A DNA stretch of 6,270 nt from positions 1 to 6,270 of the forward strand of contig HF998252.1 in NCBI GenBank assembly GCA_000433735.1. The letters are read 5' to 3'. The position numbers were made by a program, and so were the translations under genes. The notes beneath the pieces were generated by a model that was not told the DNA's origin, made no database searches, and was given only the letters and a program-made list of their open reading frames with translations. Below, one piece after another: positions 1-5,622 of this stretch (positions are counted from its first letter, which is position 1; each line of letters begins with the position of its first letter). The stretch comes from Clostridium sp. CAG:167 (GTDB lineage: Bacteria > Bacillota > Clostridia > Lachnospirales > Lachnospiraceae).

Positions 1-198
1 AAAAAAACGACCAACTTTCACCCTTTATTAAGAGCACCCTTTTTCCCTTACATTATGTTGATTTTACGCCAAAACAGTAAAAAAATCATCTATTTGCAGG
101 TAAATTTACTAACTTTTTTGGGTAAAAATCTGTTTCACCGGCATTTACTTTGACAAACCGGAATTAACCTTGGCACTTGACCAAAAGTGCAGAAATTT
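1..198. other. A+T-rich gene-free stretch downstream of the anti-sigma gene
   Basis: I see no credible coding region here on either strand. The stretch follows the stop codon of the minus-strand gene at 199-1602. No clean minus-strand terminator (GC stem followed by T-run) is visible, so where that operon ends is unclear. A nested inverted repeat occupies 121-203 and is listed separately. A weaker inverted repeat pairs 59-67 with 77-88, with a three-base bulge. The A-run at bases 1-7 reads as a T-run on the minus strand and might belong to a terminator cut by the window edge. Confidence 0.5.
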
Positions 199-203
199 TT
201 ACC
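121..203. repeat. Nested inverted repeat / branched stem structure
   Basis: GGTAAAAAT-CTG at 121-132 is the inverse of CAGAAATTTTTACC at 190-203, apart from a two-base bulge. Inside lies a second perfect 6-bp hairpin, GCACTT/AAGTGC (173-190), and a CCGG pair around 138-161. The outer arm includes the stop codon of the 199-1602 gene. On the plus strand a T8 run follows (206-213), as in a terminator for a transcript coming from the left; on the minus strand no T-run follows. It may be a 3' end structure or a small miniature repeat. The arms are A/T-rich, so part of this could be chance. Confidence 0.35.
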
Positions 204-1602
204 GAATTTTTTTTGGATCCTCTCCAAACGCCTTATATTCGTCAAAATCCAGCTTATTTTGCTCCACATATTTCTTCAAAATATGAGGAGACAGATCCAC
301 ATTCATAGCCTGGTCAATCGCCTTCGTGTCCCTTCCAAACATACTTTCCAGATCCATCAGACGATAAGCACCATCTCTTGGCCGTACCACGCTTTCCACC
401 TGATATCCATTCTTTGTTTTCTTCAGGTTTATAACGGCTACGCTGCCGTCGCCATCTGACTCATACAGAGTTTTTCCGGAAACAACCAATCCATACCAGT
501 AAAAAGCACCCATTACTTTTACCTTTTTGCCTTGTTTTTTCTCGCCCGTGATTTTGATAACAGGAATCGCCACATCACACCGCCTTTCTTCCACCTGTGA
601 ATATTGTTCCTTTCCCTTGTATACATACCCCTCGTACATAGATGGATTTTCATAAAAACACTTTACAATAGCTGCTTCTATCGACTTTTCATTATCCACC
701 TTGTACCTTGGATAATTTTTCTTTTCCCTGCCTGCAGTAGAAGCCTCCACTGCTAATTTCTCTTTTTCTATTTTACCTGTCTGGTGATCCTGCTTGAATA
801 CAAACACCTTATATTCACTCGCACCCACTTTTCTGTCTAAAACCAGACAGACATCTTTTTTCTTTCCCTTTTCTTCTACCTGAAGGGATTCTTCACTGTA
901 CATTTTTGTATCGAAAGTCTGGGATGGATTCTTAAACTGCTGCCAGGTTTCCTCATACTTTCCCTTCTGTGTTTCTTTTCTTTTCGTTTCCATAGACTGA
1001 CTGGCTTCTTTTATTTCCACCGGCTCCAAAGATACCACCTGTGTGTTCTCTTCTTTGCCGCCGGCTGTCAGATCATAGCAATAATAATTCCCATAGGTTT
1101 TTCCTTTTTTGCAGTTATACACATACAGCTTGTTTCCATCCACAATAAACTGTGTACTTAATGTTTCTGCATTAAAATAATTGCTGTGGATCTTGGCCAG
1201 GTTGATGGTTGCCGCCACCTGCTGTTTCTGCCTGTTGTAGACCACAACGCCAAAATTCCCGGCAAATATAATTCTTTGATCTGTATATTCCAAAAGTTTT
1301 GGCGCATATACCGTATCCACCATTACATGATAATCTGTCATATCTTTCAAAATGCTCTGGCTTTCTTTGTCCACATGCCAGAAACTTACCAGAGCCTCCA
1401 CCAGTTTATTTTCGCTAAGTCCATTGATTCCTCCCAATAATCCCGCAGCGATCAACACAACTGCCGCCGCTTTCACGATCTTACTTACCTTTCTTTTCTT
1501 CACCGTTTCCATATTTTTCTCTACCCTGGTCCAAACTTCTTTTGTAAGTTCTTCTGTCGGTTCTAATCCTCCAAATGCCTGCTTCAACTCATCTTTTTTC
1601 AT
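199..1602 (-). CDS. Membrane-anchored putative anti-sigma factor / sigma-factor partner
   Basis: This 467-residue protein has a short charged cytoplasmic N-terminus (about 1-41), one hydrophobic helix (about 42-61, IVKAAAVVLIAAGLLGGI) and a large, lysine-rich outside domain of roughly 400 residues. The outside part has strand-rich stretches such as QRIIFAGNFGVVVYN and KLYVYNCKKG that suggest beta structure, but I do not recognise a named domain. The start ATG overlaps the stop of the upstream ECF sigma gene (ATGA), with a GGGGG Shine-Dalgarno 7 bases upstream, so the two are translationally coupled. Position and topology are those of an anti-sigma factor that holds the sigma at the membrane and releases it on an envelope signal. 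No HxxxCxxC zinc anti-sigma motif is present in the N-terminal part. The anti-sigma role is inferred from operon position and topology, not from a recognised domain. Confidence 0.72.
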   Translation of the reverse strand: MKKDELKQAFGGLEPTEELTKEVWTRVEKNMETVKKRKVSKIVKAAAVVLIAAGLLGGINGLSENKLVEALVSFWHVDKESQSILKDMTDYHVMVDTVYAPKLLEYTDQRIIFAGNFGVVVYNRQKQQVAATINLAKIHSNYFNAETLSTQFIVDGNKLYVYNCKKGKTYGNYYCYDLTAGGKEENTQVVSLEPVEIKEASQSMETKRKETQKGKYEETWQQFKNPSQTFDTKMYSEESLQVEEKGKKKDVCLVLDRKVGASEYKVFVFKQDHQTGKIEKEKLAVEASTAGREKKNYPRYKVDNEKSIEAAIVKCFYENPSMYEGYVYKGKEQYSQVEERRCDVAIPVIKITGEKKQGKKVKVMGAFYWYGLVVSGKTLYESDGDGSVAVINLKKTKNGYQVESVVRPRDGAYRLMDLESMFGRDTKAIDQAMNVDLSPHILKKYVEQNKLDFDEYKAFGEDPKKIR

Positions 1603-2123
1603 ATTGGATCCCCCTTACTTTCTTCTAACATACTCTTTAATTTTTGTCTGGCAGCCGCCAGTCTGGATTGAATCGTACTTTCCTTTCTGGCAGTTAGATT
1701 ACTGATTTCTTTTACCGAATATTCTTCATAATAATACAAATACAGCACTTCTCTGTACTTTTGCGGCAGTTTTTGAATTTGATCCAAAAGACTGTCCTCT
1801 TTTTCTGTTTCACTTGCCACCTGCTGCCGATTCGGTTCGTAAACATTCCTTTTCTTGTGCCAGCTGCTTTTCAGAATATCCAGAGACCTATGCTTTGCTG
1901 CCCGGATGATCCATGCTTTTTCATGCTCTTTATTTTTTAACTTTGGTTTCTTTTCCCACAATTTGAGAAAGAGATCCTGAAGAGCATCTTTTGCATCGCT
2001 CTCATTTTTCAGGTATAACATGCAGAGTCTGTACGCCATGGTGCTGTGTTCCTCATATAACTCGTGAAAATATTCTTTTGTCCACTCACGCAATCTTTTA
2101 TCCCTCTTTCCTTTGTTTTTCAC
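1599..2123 (-). CDS. ECF-type RNA polymerase sigma-70 factor
   Basis: The protein (174 residues) directs RNA polymerase to a small stress or envelope regulon. Region 2 spans about residues 19-85 (HELYEEHSTMAYRLCMLYLK, then DAKDALQDLFLKLW, the core-binding and -10 region, and KAWIIRAAKHRSLDIL). Region 4 spans about 112-168 (LPQKYREVLYLYYYEEYSVKEIS, then a helix-turn-helix ending in QSRLAAARQKLKSML). Regions 1 and 3 are absent, as in the ECF class. The ORF opens with GTG at 2123, which has no convincing ribosome binding site. An in-frame TTG at 2093 is preceded by AGAGGG with an 8-base gap and would give a 164-residue protein starting MREWTKEYF, so that start is a serious alternative. The gene is followed, with 4-base overlap, by its probable membrane anti-sigma partner. 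Confidence 0.9.
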   Translation of the reverse strand: MKNKGKRDKRLREWTKEYFHELYEEHSTMAYRLCMLYLKNESDAKDALQDLFLKLWEKKPKLKNKEHEKAWIIRAAKHRSLDILKSSWHKKRNVYEPNRQQVASETEKEDSLLDQIQKLPQKYREVLYLYYYEEYSVKEISNLTARKESTIQSRLAAARQKLKSMLEESKGDPI

Positions 2124-2180
2124 TCTATATACGATTCAACTTTCATTTCTATCCAAAACAGCATTATTTTTATTGATAAT

Positions 2181-2210
2181 TTTATATCATTAAACGGGTT
2201 TACAAGCCAA
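2181..2210 (-). promoter_or_regulatory. Possible promoter of the sigma/anti-sigma operon
   Basis: Read on the minus strand, TTGGCT (2210-2205) and TATAAA (2186-2181) are separated by 18 bases and would start transcription near 2174, about 50 bases before the GTG. The match is fair only (4/6 and 5/6). No clear ECF-type AAC/CGT promoter is seen, so self-regulation by the encoded sigma is not supported. An inverted repeat TGATA-6-TATCA (2174-2189) overlaps the -10 and is a possible repressor site. Confidence 0.35.
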
Positions 2211-2227
2211 TTCTCCCATGTTAGAAT
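2199..2227 (+). promoter_or_regulatory. Promoter of the HMA-domain gene (extended -10)
   Basis: TTTACA (2199-2204) and TAGAAT (2222-2227) are separated by exactly 17 bases, and TG at 2219-2220 gives an extended -10 element. Transcription would start near 2234, about 20 bases before the ATG at 2254. This also argues against the upstream in-frame ATG at 2218, which lies within the promoter. Confidence 0.6.
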
Positions 2228-2253
2228 CAAAAAAAACGAAAGAAGGCTTAACT

Positions 2254-2505
2254 ATGATCCAGACAACAGTTAAAATTAACGGCATGATGTGCGGTATGTG
2301 TGAATCTCATGTAAACGACGCCATCCGAAATCACTTTCAGGTAAAAAAAGTAAATTCTTCTGCAAAGAAAAATGAATCCGTCATTCTCAGCGAAGAAGAA
2401 CTTCCTGCTGATGAATTAAAACAAGTCATTACAGACACAGGTTATGAATATGTATCTTCCGATGCTGTTCCTTATAAGAAAAAATCTTTATTCCACCACT
2501 CATAA
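2254..2505 (+). CDS. Small heavy-metal-associated (HMA, CopZ-like) protein
   Basis: This 83-residue soluble protein carries a heavy-metal-associated domain: first strand TTVKING, then the metal loop GMMCGMCESHV with Cys13 and Cys16 (CxxC), then the first helix. Such proteins bind Cu(I) or related soft metals and pass them to P-type ATPases or repressors. The later part (ELPADELKQVITDTGYEY) matches the last helix and strand of the fold. A lysine-rich tail ending FHHS follows and is longer than in minimal CopZ. ATG 2254 is chosen because AGAAGG lies 7 bases upstream; the ATG at 2218 would add 12 residues but falls in the promoter. No copper ATPase or CsoR/CopY gene is next to it, so the metal and partner are not shown. 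It stands alone, divergent from the sigma operon and closed by a strong terminator. Confidence 0.82.
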   Translation: MIQTTVKINGMMCGMCESHVNDAIRNHFQVKKVNSSAKKNESVILSEEELPADELKQVITDTGYEYVSSDAVPYKKKSLFHHS

Positions 2506-2546
2506 ATAAAACCCCCTCTGCCAAACCAGACAGAGGGGGTTTTATT
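2505..2546. terminator. Strong bidirectional rho-independent terminator
   Basis: A perfect 16-bp stem (2505-2520 with 2531-2546) with CCCCCTCTG/CAGAGGGGG at its core and a 10-base loop is flanked by A-runs on the left and T-runs on the right. It therefore ends both the plus-strand HMA gene, whose stop codon touches the stem, and the minus-strand chemoreceptor/deaminase operon. Confidence 0.93.
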
Positions 2547-2559
2547 ATACTTATATTTT

Positions 2560-3015
2560 CTAGTATCTCTGTGCCTTTTTTGCTTCATAATGCTCAAACA
2601 ACGAAAGACATTTTTCATGATCAATCTGCCGGATGGATAAAATATCATTTTTTCCATCCAGGTATTCATAAAAAACATCGTCCCGGAACCCAATACGGTC
2701 TGTATCAATGCGGTCACATCCGAAATATACTTCCTGAATATTGGACCACAAAATACCTCCCAGGCACATCGGGCAAGGCTCTGCCGTCGTGTATAACTGA
2801 CACCCTGTAAGATCATGAGTTTCCAGATTCTTACAGGCATCCCGTATTGCTTCCATTTCTCCGTGACAGGTAGGATCCTTTTTATACAACACCCGGTTGT
2901 GTCCTCTTCCCACGATTTTGCCATTCTTCACTACCACAGCACCGAAAGGACCACCGTGATTTTTTTCAATTCCTTCGTATGCTTCCTGAAGTGCAGCCTC
3001 CATGAACTTTTCCAT
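2560..3015 (-). CDS. Nucleoside deaminase, guanine deaminase (GuaD)-like
   Basis: This 151-residue zinc hydrolase of the cytidine/deoxycytidylate deaminase superfamily would convert an amino base to its oxo form with release of ammonia. It has the active-site set: His51 and Glu53 in PTCHGEMEAIR (zinc ligand and proton shuttle) and Cys81/Cys84 in EPCPMCLGGILW. The N-terminal GGPFGAVVVKNGKIV and the IGFRDDVFYEYL segment after the zinc site resemble Bacillus GuaD (xanthine from guanine) more than the tRNA adenosine deaminase TadA. The usual HAE is HGE here. The substrate is not certain; isocytosine or another aminopyrimidine or purine is possible. ATG 3015 is preferred (GGGAG 9 bases upstream); a TTG at 3018 would add one residue with a 6-base gap. 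It lies 20 bases after the chemoreceptor gene and is probably co-transcribed with it. Confidence 0.85.
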   Translation of the reverse strand: MEKFMEAALQEAYEGIEKNHGGPFGAVVVKNGKIVGRGHNRVLYKKDPTCHGEMEAIRDACKNLETHDLTGCQLYTTAEPCPMCLGGILWSNIQEVYFGCDRIDTDRIGFRDDVFYEYLDGKNDILSIRQIDHEKCLSLFEHYEAKKAQRY

Positions 3016-3035
3016 CAATATACTCTCCCTGCTAT

Positions 3036-4526
3036 TTATTCTGTTTCCTCATCATGTGTATATTCTTTGAGACTATTGATATTATCCAGTATTCCCGTCA
3101 TATCATTTATAAAATCATTTACCAGATTTACGTTTTTATCCGAAGCCTCAGCCACATCCTGAGCACTTGCACTGATTTCTTCACTGGTAGAAGACAGCGT
3201 ATTGACACTGTCCACAATACGGTTGTTAGATTCATAAAGATTCTGCATATGTTCACTGACTTTGCCCACTCTGCCGCCTAATTCGGTAATGTAATCCTGA
3301 ATACCGGTAAAATGATCGTTAGCCGTCTTTGCTGCATCACTCTCAACCTGGGAAAGGCTGACACTGTTCTGAACTTTCTCTACAACACCGTTTGTTTCAG
3401 CAGACAAATCATCAATCAAAGTGGTAATATTTTCTGTTTCCTGTCTGGTCTGATCCGCCAGATTTCGTATTTCATCTGCCACAACCGCAAATCCTTTCCC
3501 TTGCTCTCCGGCACGGGCTGCTTCGATAGAAGCATTCAATGCCAGCAAATTGGTCTGGCTGGAAATACCAAGAATAATATCTGTAATACCCCGGATCTCG
3601 TCTGTTTTCACTCTCAACTGATCTGCAGAGGCTTTCATGCTATCATTTTCTTCCATAACAGATTTTACAGAATTAAACAGATTGTCCATTGCCTTGGCAC
3701 CCTCGTTCAAAGCCTTTTTGGTGCGATCCGTAATTTCAACCATCTGATCCATTTCCTCATGGCCCTTTCCGATGATCTCCTGGATATCCGCCGTTCTCTG
3801 TGTTTGCTCTCCAATGGCATCCACCATGTTATCAACACCCTTGGAAACATAACCCATAGACTCGTTTACCGTTTCTGTACTACCTGTAATGCGGTCCATG
3901 CCTTCATAAATGCTCTCTGCAGATTTTTCAACATCGGTGGCAACCGTGAGGATTTTTTCACTGACAGCCTGCTGTTTACGAGTTGATTTTAATACTTTAT
4001 CTGCAAAACTCTGCATAAAATCCTTCATCAGTTTCTGTCCCATCACTGCAGCCAGGCAGACCAATACGGTTACAATCAGCTGGAAAAATACATCTTTATA
4101 AACATTTGGCATATTATGAGCTGTGACTAATGACATAACACATCTGGCAATATTGATCACAAGCAAAATACCACTGGTAGTCCGAACCAAAGCCGTGTTC
4201 ATAGTAAGAACATAGCACATCATCAAAACAATATAGTATGGGAAAATATCACTTAGACTTCCACCTAAAAACAGGTAAACCGCATACACCACACTAAATC
4301 CAATACTGCTGCACCAGCTGTAAATATTTTTTGTCTTATTCCTGACAAACAAAACAACCCCCACCACATAAGATCCCAAAACAAGCACCATTCTGACCAC
4401 AAATGTCACTACATTGAAAGTTGGCTGTGTCAATTCATACAGAAGTCCCAGGATCATAATGGTGGAGATAATAGAATGCATTATCAAAATCACTTTGTTC
4501 GTCTTAAATATCTGTTCTTTTTCCAT
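3036..4526 (-). CDS. Methyl-accepting chemotaxis protein with six-helix membrane sensor
   Basis: The 496-residue receptor has about six membrane helices in the first 165 residues (roughly 11-31, 37-62, 69-88, 94-110, 114-134, 145-165) with very short loops, so there is no large extracellular ligand domain. No HAMP domain is evident. The rest (about 175-496) is a long coiled-coil signalling domain with the highly conserved hairpin tip at about 320-367 (QTNLLALNASIEAARAGEQG, then FAVVADEIRNLAD) that binds CheA and CheW. It probably senses a membrane-linked or small hydrophobic cue and controls CheA, or a CheA-like pathway. The start at 4526 is fixed by a perfect AGGAGG 6 bases upstream; an ATG at 4541 lies upstream of that site and is not used. 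No C-terminal CheR-tethering pentapeptide is seen. The ligand is unknown. Confidence 0.92.
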   Translation of the reverse strand: MEKEQIFKTNKVILIMHSIISTIMILGLLYELTQPTFNVVTFVVRMVLVLGSYVVGVVLFVRNKTKNIYSWCSSIGFSVVYAVYLFLGGSLSDIFPYYIVLMMCYVLTMNTALVRTTSGILLVINIARCVMSLVTAHNMPNVYKDVFFQLIVTVLVCLAAVMGQKLMKDFMQSFADKVLKSTRKQQAVSEKILTVATDVEKSAESIYEGMDRITGSTETVNESMGYVSKGVDNMVDAIGEQTQRTADIQEIIGKGHEEMDQMVEITDRTKKALNEGAKAMDNLFNSVKSVMEENDSMKASADQLRVKTDEIRGITDIILGISSQTNLLALNASIEAARAGEQGKGFAVVADEIRNLADQTRQETENITTLIDDLSAETNGVVEKVQNSVSLSQVESDAAKTANDHFTGIQDYITELGGRVGKVSEHMQNLYESNNRIVDSVNTLSSTSEEISASAQDVAEASDKNVNLVNDFINDMTGILDNINSLKEYTHDEETE

Positions 4527-4593
4527 AAAATACCTCCTCATGAAATTCCTTATTTAATATTTCTATTATACCATTTTTTTGTCGGAAAATGAA
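4527..4593 (-). promoter_or_regulatory. Promoter and Shine-Dalgarno of the chemoreceptor operon
   Basis: On the minus strand a perfect TATAAT (4570-4565) is preceded by TGG, giving an extended -10. TTCATT (4593-4588) sits 17 bases upstream as a weak -35. Transcription should start near 4558, and the leader of about 30 bases ends with AGGAGGT (4538-4532) just before the ATG at 4526. Confidence 0.65.
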
Positions 4594-4670
4594 CTAAAAA
4601 AATTTTATTGGACCAGACATACTGTAGGAGGTAATAGCAGACATAATAAAAGTAAAACCGGGAAAATATA

Positions 4671-4699
4671 TTGACACCATATGTGATACCACATATACT
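4671..4699 (+). promoter_or_regulatory. hicA promoter with embedded palindromic operator
   Basis: TTGACA (4671-4676) and TATACT (4694-4699) are separated by exactly 17 bases, a near-consensus housekeeping promoter. The spacer and -10 hold a perfect inverted repeat, ATATGTG-ATAC-CACATAT (4679-4696). A repressor bound there would block polymerase. HicB antitoxins with a C-terminal ribbon-helix-helix typically bind such a site, so this is probably the autoregulatory operator. The expected start near 4705 puts AAGGGA (4706-4711) at the very 5' end of the message. Confidence 0.75.
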
Positions 4700-4719
4700 A
4701 CGACTAAGGGATATAACAA

Positions 4720-4821
4720 ATGTCGAAATGGGATAAACTAATTAGGCGTATACGCAATTTATCAAAAGGCATCCGGTTTGATGAAGGTGTTGGAAAGTTG
4801 CGGATATGAAATGGTGAAGCA
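4720..4821 (+). pseudogene. hicA: hicA toxin remnant (frameshifted, 3' half deleted)
   Basis: From ATG 4720 (AAGGGA 8 bases upstream) the frame reads MSKWDKLIRRIRNLSKGIRF, the typical beginning of a HicA mRNA-interferase, then DE. It leaves frame after codon 22 and stops at 4807-4809. The homologous reading resumes from 4787 in the next frame as VLESCGYEMVK. The usual residues between these parts (about RK in DEVRKVLES) are missing, consistent with a small indel. After GYEMVK the text switches to HicB sequence near 4817-4822, so the central and C-terminal HicA part, with the catalytic GSHxxF histidine, is gone. The toxin cannot be functional. Confidence 0.8.
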
Positions 4822-5084
4822 GGATGTATCACATGTGGAGAAACAATAGAATCCGCTGTTACGAATGCTATGGATGCTAAAAAGTATGGCTTGAGGCAGC
4901 ATTAGAAGATGGTGTGAAAATCCATGAGCCGGACAGTTTAGAGAATTACTCTGGACAGTTTAAATTACGAATTCCTAAAAGCCTGCACAGATCACTGGCC
5001 GAACATTCTCAGAGAGAGGGAATCAGCATGAATCAATATTTCGTATACCTTCTTTCTAAAAATGATGCAGTGTATTCTAAGTAA
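4822..5084 (+). pseudogene. hicB: hicB antitoxin remnant (N-terminus deleted, frameshifted)
   Basis: From 4822 the frame reads GCITCGETIESAVTNAMDAKK, the conserved middle of the HicB partial-RNaseH-like domain, where LPGCxxxGxT is usual. A frameshift at 4885-4886 moves the reading to 4887-5084, WLEAALEDGVKIHEPDSLE and then a C-terminal domain, QFKLRIPKSLHRSLAEHSQR followed by GISMNQYFVYLLS. That C-terminal domain is the ribbon-helix-helix DNA-binding part of HicB and is fully preserved (65 codons from 4887). There is no start codon of its own: the N-terminal part was lost with the end of hicA in one deletion. If restarted from the internal ATG at 5030 only a fragment would be made. I judge it inactive. 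Confidence 0.8.
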
Positions 5085-5110
5085 AGGGTGTTAATATCGG
5101 TTAAAAACAT

Positions 5111-5135
5111 CGGGCACTCACAATGTGGGTGCCCG
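5111..5135. terminator. Convergent terminator between the hicB remnant and xre
   Basis: CGGGCACTCACA (5111-5122) pairs with TGTGGGTGCCCG (5124-5135) with one G-T wobble; the innermost bases form the loop. On the plus strand TGTGTTTTAATCTTTT follows, and on the minus strand ATGTTTTTAA follows, so it can end transcription from both sides. The xre stop codon begins 7 bases to the right. Confidence 0.82.
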
Positions 5136-5141
5136 TGTGTT

Positions 5142-5342
5142 TTAATCTTTTAATCCAAGTAAATAATCTGCTGAAATATCCAGTGCTTTACAAAGCTGTA
5201 TGATGTATTCAGCGGATGGGGTTCGCACACCGGTTTCCCAGCGGCTTATATCTTTGGTATATACGCCGACCACTTCAGCCAGACTTTTTTGATTCATGCC
5301 GCTTTTCTTTCGTGCTTCTTTTAGGCGTTCTGCAATTATCAT
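5142..5342 (-). CDS. XRE / Cro-C1 family transcriptional regulator
   Basis: This 66-residue protein is a single helix-turn-helix domain: RLKEARKKSGMNQKSLAEVV, GVYTKDISRWETGVRTPS with the diagnostic SRWE recognition helix, and LCKALDISADYLLGL closing the five-helix fold. No extra effector or dimerisation domain is present, so it is a minimal repressor of the kind found in phage, ICE and toxin-antitoxin loci. Its ATG overlaps the stop of the small membrane-peptide ORF at 5339-5443 (ATGA), with GGGGG 5 bases upstream, so translation is probably coupled. Its likely target is its own operon promoter at 5649-5676, but no clear palindrome is visible there. Confidence 0.88.
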   Translation of the reverse strand: MIIAERLKEARKKSGMNQKSLAEVVGVYTKDISRWETGVRTPSAEYIIQLCKALDISADYLLGLKD

Positions 5343-5443
5343 GATTTCCCCCTTTTCTGTTTGAGGTATAGAACCAGACTGATGAGCAGTTTTGCTATAC
5401 CAAACGCAATCATTAAAATTCCCAATGTGATCAATATCTTCAT
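5339..5443 (-). CDS. 34-residue single-helix membrane peptide coupled to xre
   Basis: ATG 5443 opens a 34-codon frame reading MKILITLGILMIAFGIAKLL, then ISLVLYL, and ending in the basic tail KQKRGKS. The first 27 residues are one hydrophobic membrane helix, and the tail is strongly positive. It ends TGA at 5341-5339, overlapping the xre ATG by the ATGA pattern. No other in-frame start is possible, since a TAG lies two codons upstream. The Shine-Dalgarno is weak (AAAAAG, about 6 bases upstream). Size, hydrophobicity and basic end resemble type I toxin peptides and small membrane regulators, but I do not recognise a family. The coupling to xre argues that it is a real gene rather than chance. 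Confidence 0.6.
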   Translation of the reverse strand: MKILITLGILMIAFGIAKLLISLVLYLKQKRGKS

Positions 5444-5483
5444 ATCTACTTTTTCACAGGATTATGTTATATTCTTTTTAAGG

Positions 5484-5506
5484 GGCGGGCTCCCACCGAA
5501 CCCGCC
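5484..5506. other. GC-rich stem-loop between the two small peptide ORFs
   Basis: GGCGGGCTC (5484-5492) pairs with GAACCCGCC (5498-5506) with one wobble around a 5-base loop. It stands out in an A+T-rich area. No T-run follows on either strand, so it is not a standard terminator. On the plus strand two further G-U pairs extend it to 11 bp. It lies about 40 bases upstream of the 34-residue ORF on the minus strand and could act as a processing, stability or attenuation element in that operon's mRNA, or as the 5' stem of an antisense RNA. Confidence 0.55.
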
Positions 5507-5512
5507 TTGGAA

Positions 5513-5622
5513 CTATATGTACTTACCTATGAGGATAAGTATTATTCCAACTATTAAGTCCACGATTGCCTGCGCGGCCAACGCTTTGTAGTCGATGGAC
5601 TTTTTAGTTTTTTCTTTTTCAT
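5513..5622 (-). pseudogene. Small hydrophobic peptide gene with frameshift after the start
   Basis: ATG 5622 is excellently placed, 9 bases after AAAGGAG (5638-5632), but its frame gives only a basic 22-residue product (MKKKKLKSPSTTKRWPRRQS, ending WT) that stops at 5556-5554. One frame away the same DNA reads SIDYKALAAQAIVDLIVGII followed by LILIGKYI and TAG (5515-5513), a typical amphipathic start and membrane helix with no start codon of its own. Adding one A to the A5 run at 5615-5619 gives a clean 36-residue peptide beginning MKKEKTKK. I therefore read it as a single-base loss in an A-run. A real -1 slip on the A-runs, or a sequencing error, could also explain it. Confidence 0.6.

Noticed and set aside
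2218..2253. 12-codon N-terminal extension of the HMA protein
   Set aside because: The ATG at 2218 lies inside a near-consensus promoter and upstream of the expected transcript start; ATG 2254 has a proper AGAAGG.
2472..2924. 150-codon open frame on the minus strand
   Set aside because: It is an out-of-frame shadow of the nucleoside deaminase, runs through the terminator stem and has no recognisable domain.
3312..3986. 224-codon open frame on the plus strand
   Set aside because: It lies fully antisense to the conserved signalling domain of the chemoreceptor, has no ribosome binding site, and gives a Cys/Phe-rich sequence typical of a shadow of coiled-coil coding DNA.
5364..5401. 7-bp inverted repeat GGTATAG/CTATACC inside the 34-residue ORF
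   Set aside because: It has a long spacer of over 20 bases and lies within coding sequence; likely chance in A+T-rich DNA.
5361..5591. 76-codon open frame on the plus strand
   Set aside because: It is antisense to the small-peptide operon, has no ribosome binding site, and crosses the GC stem-loop; the minus-strand frames have much better signals.
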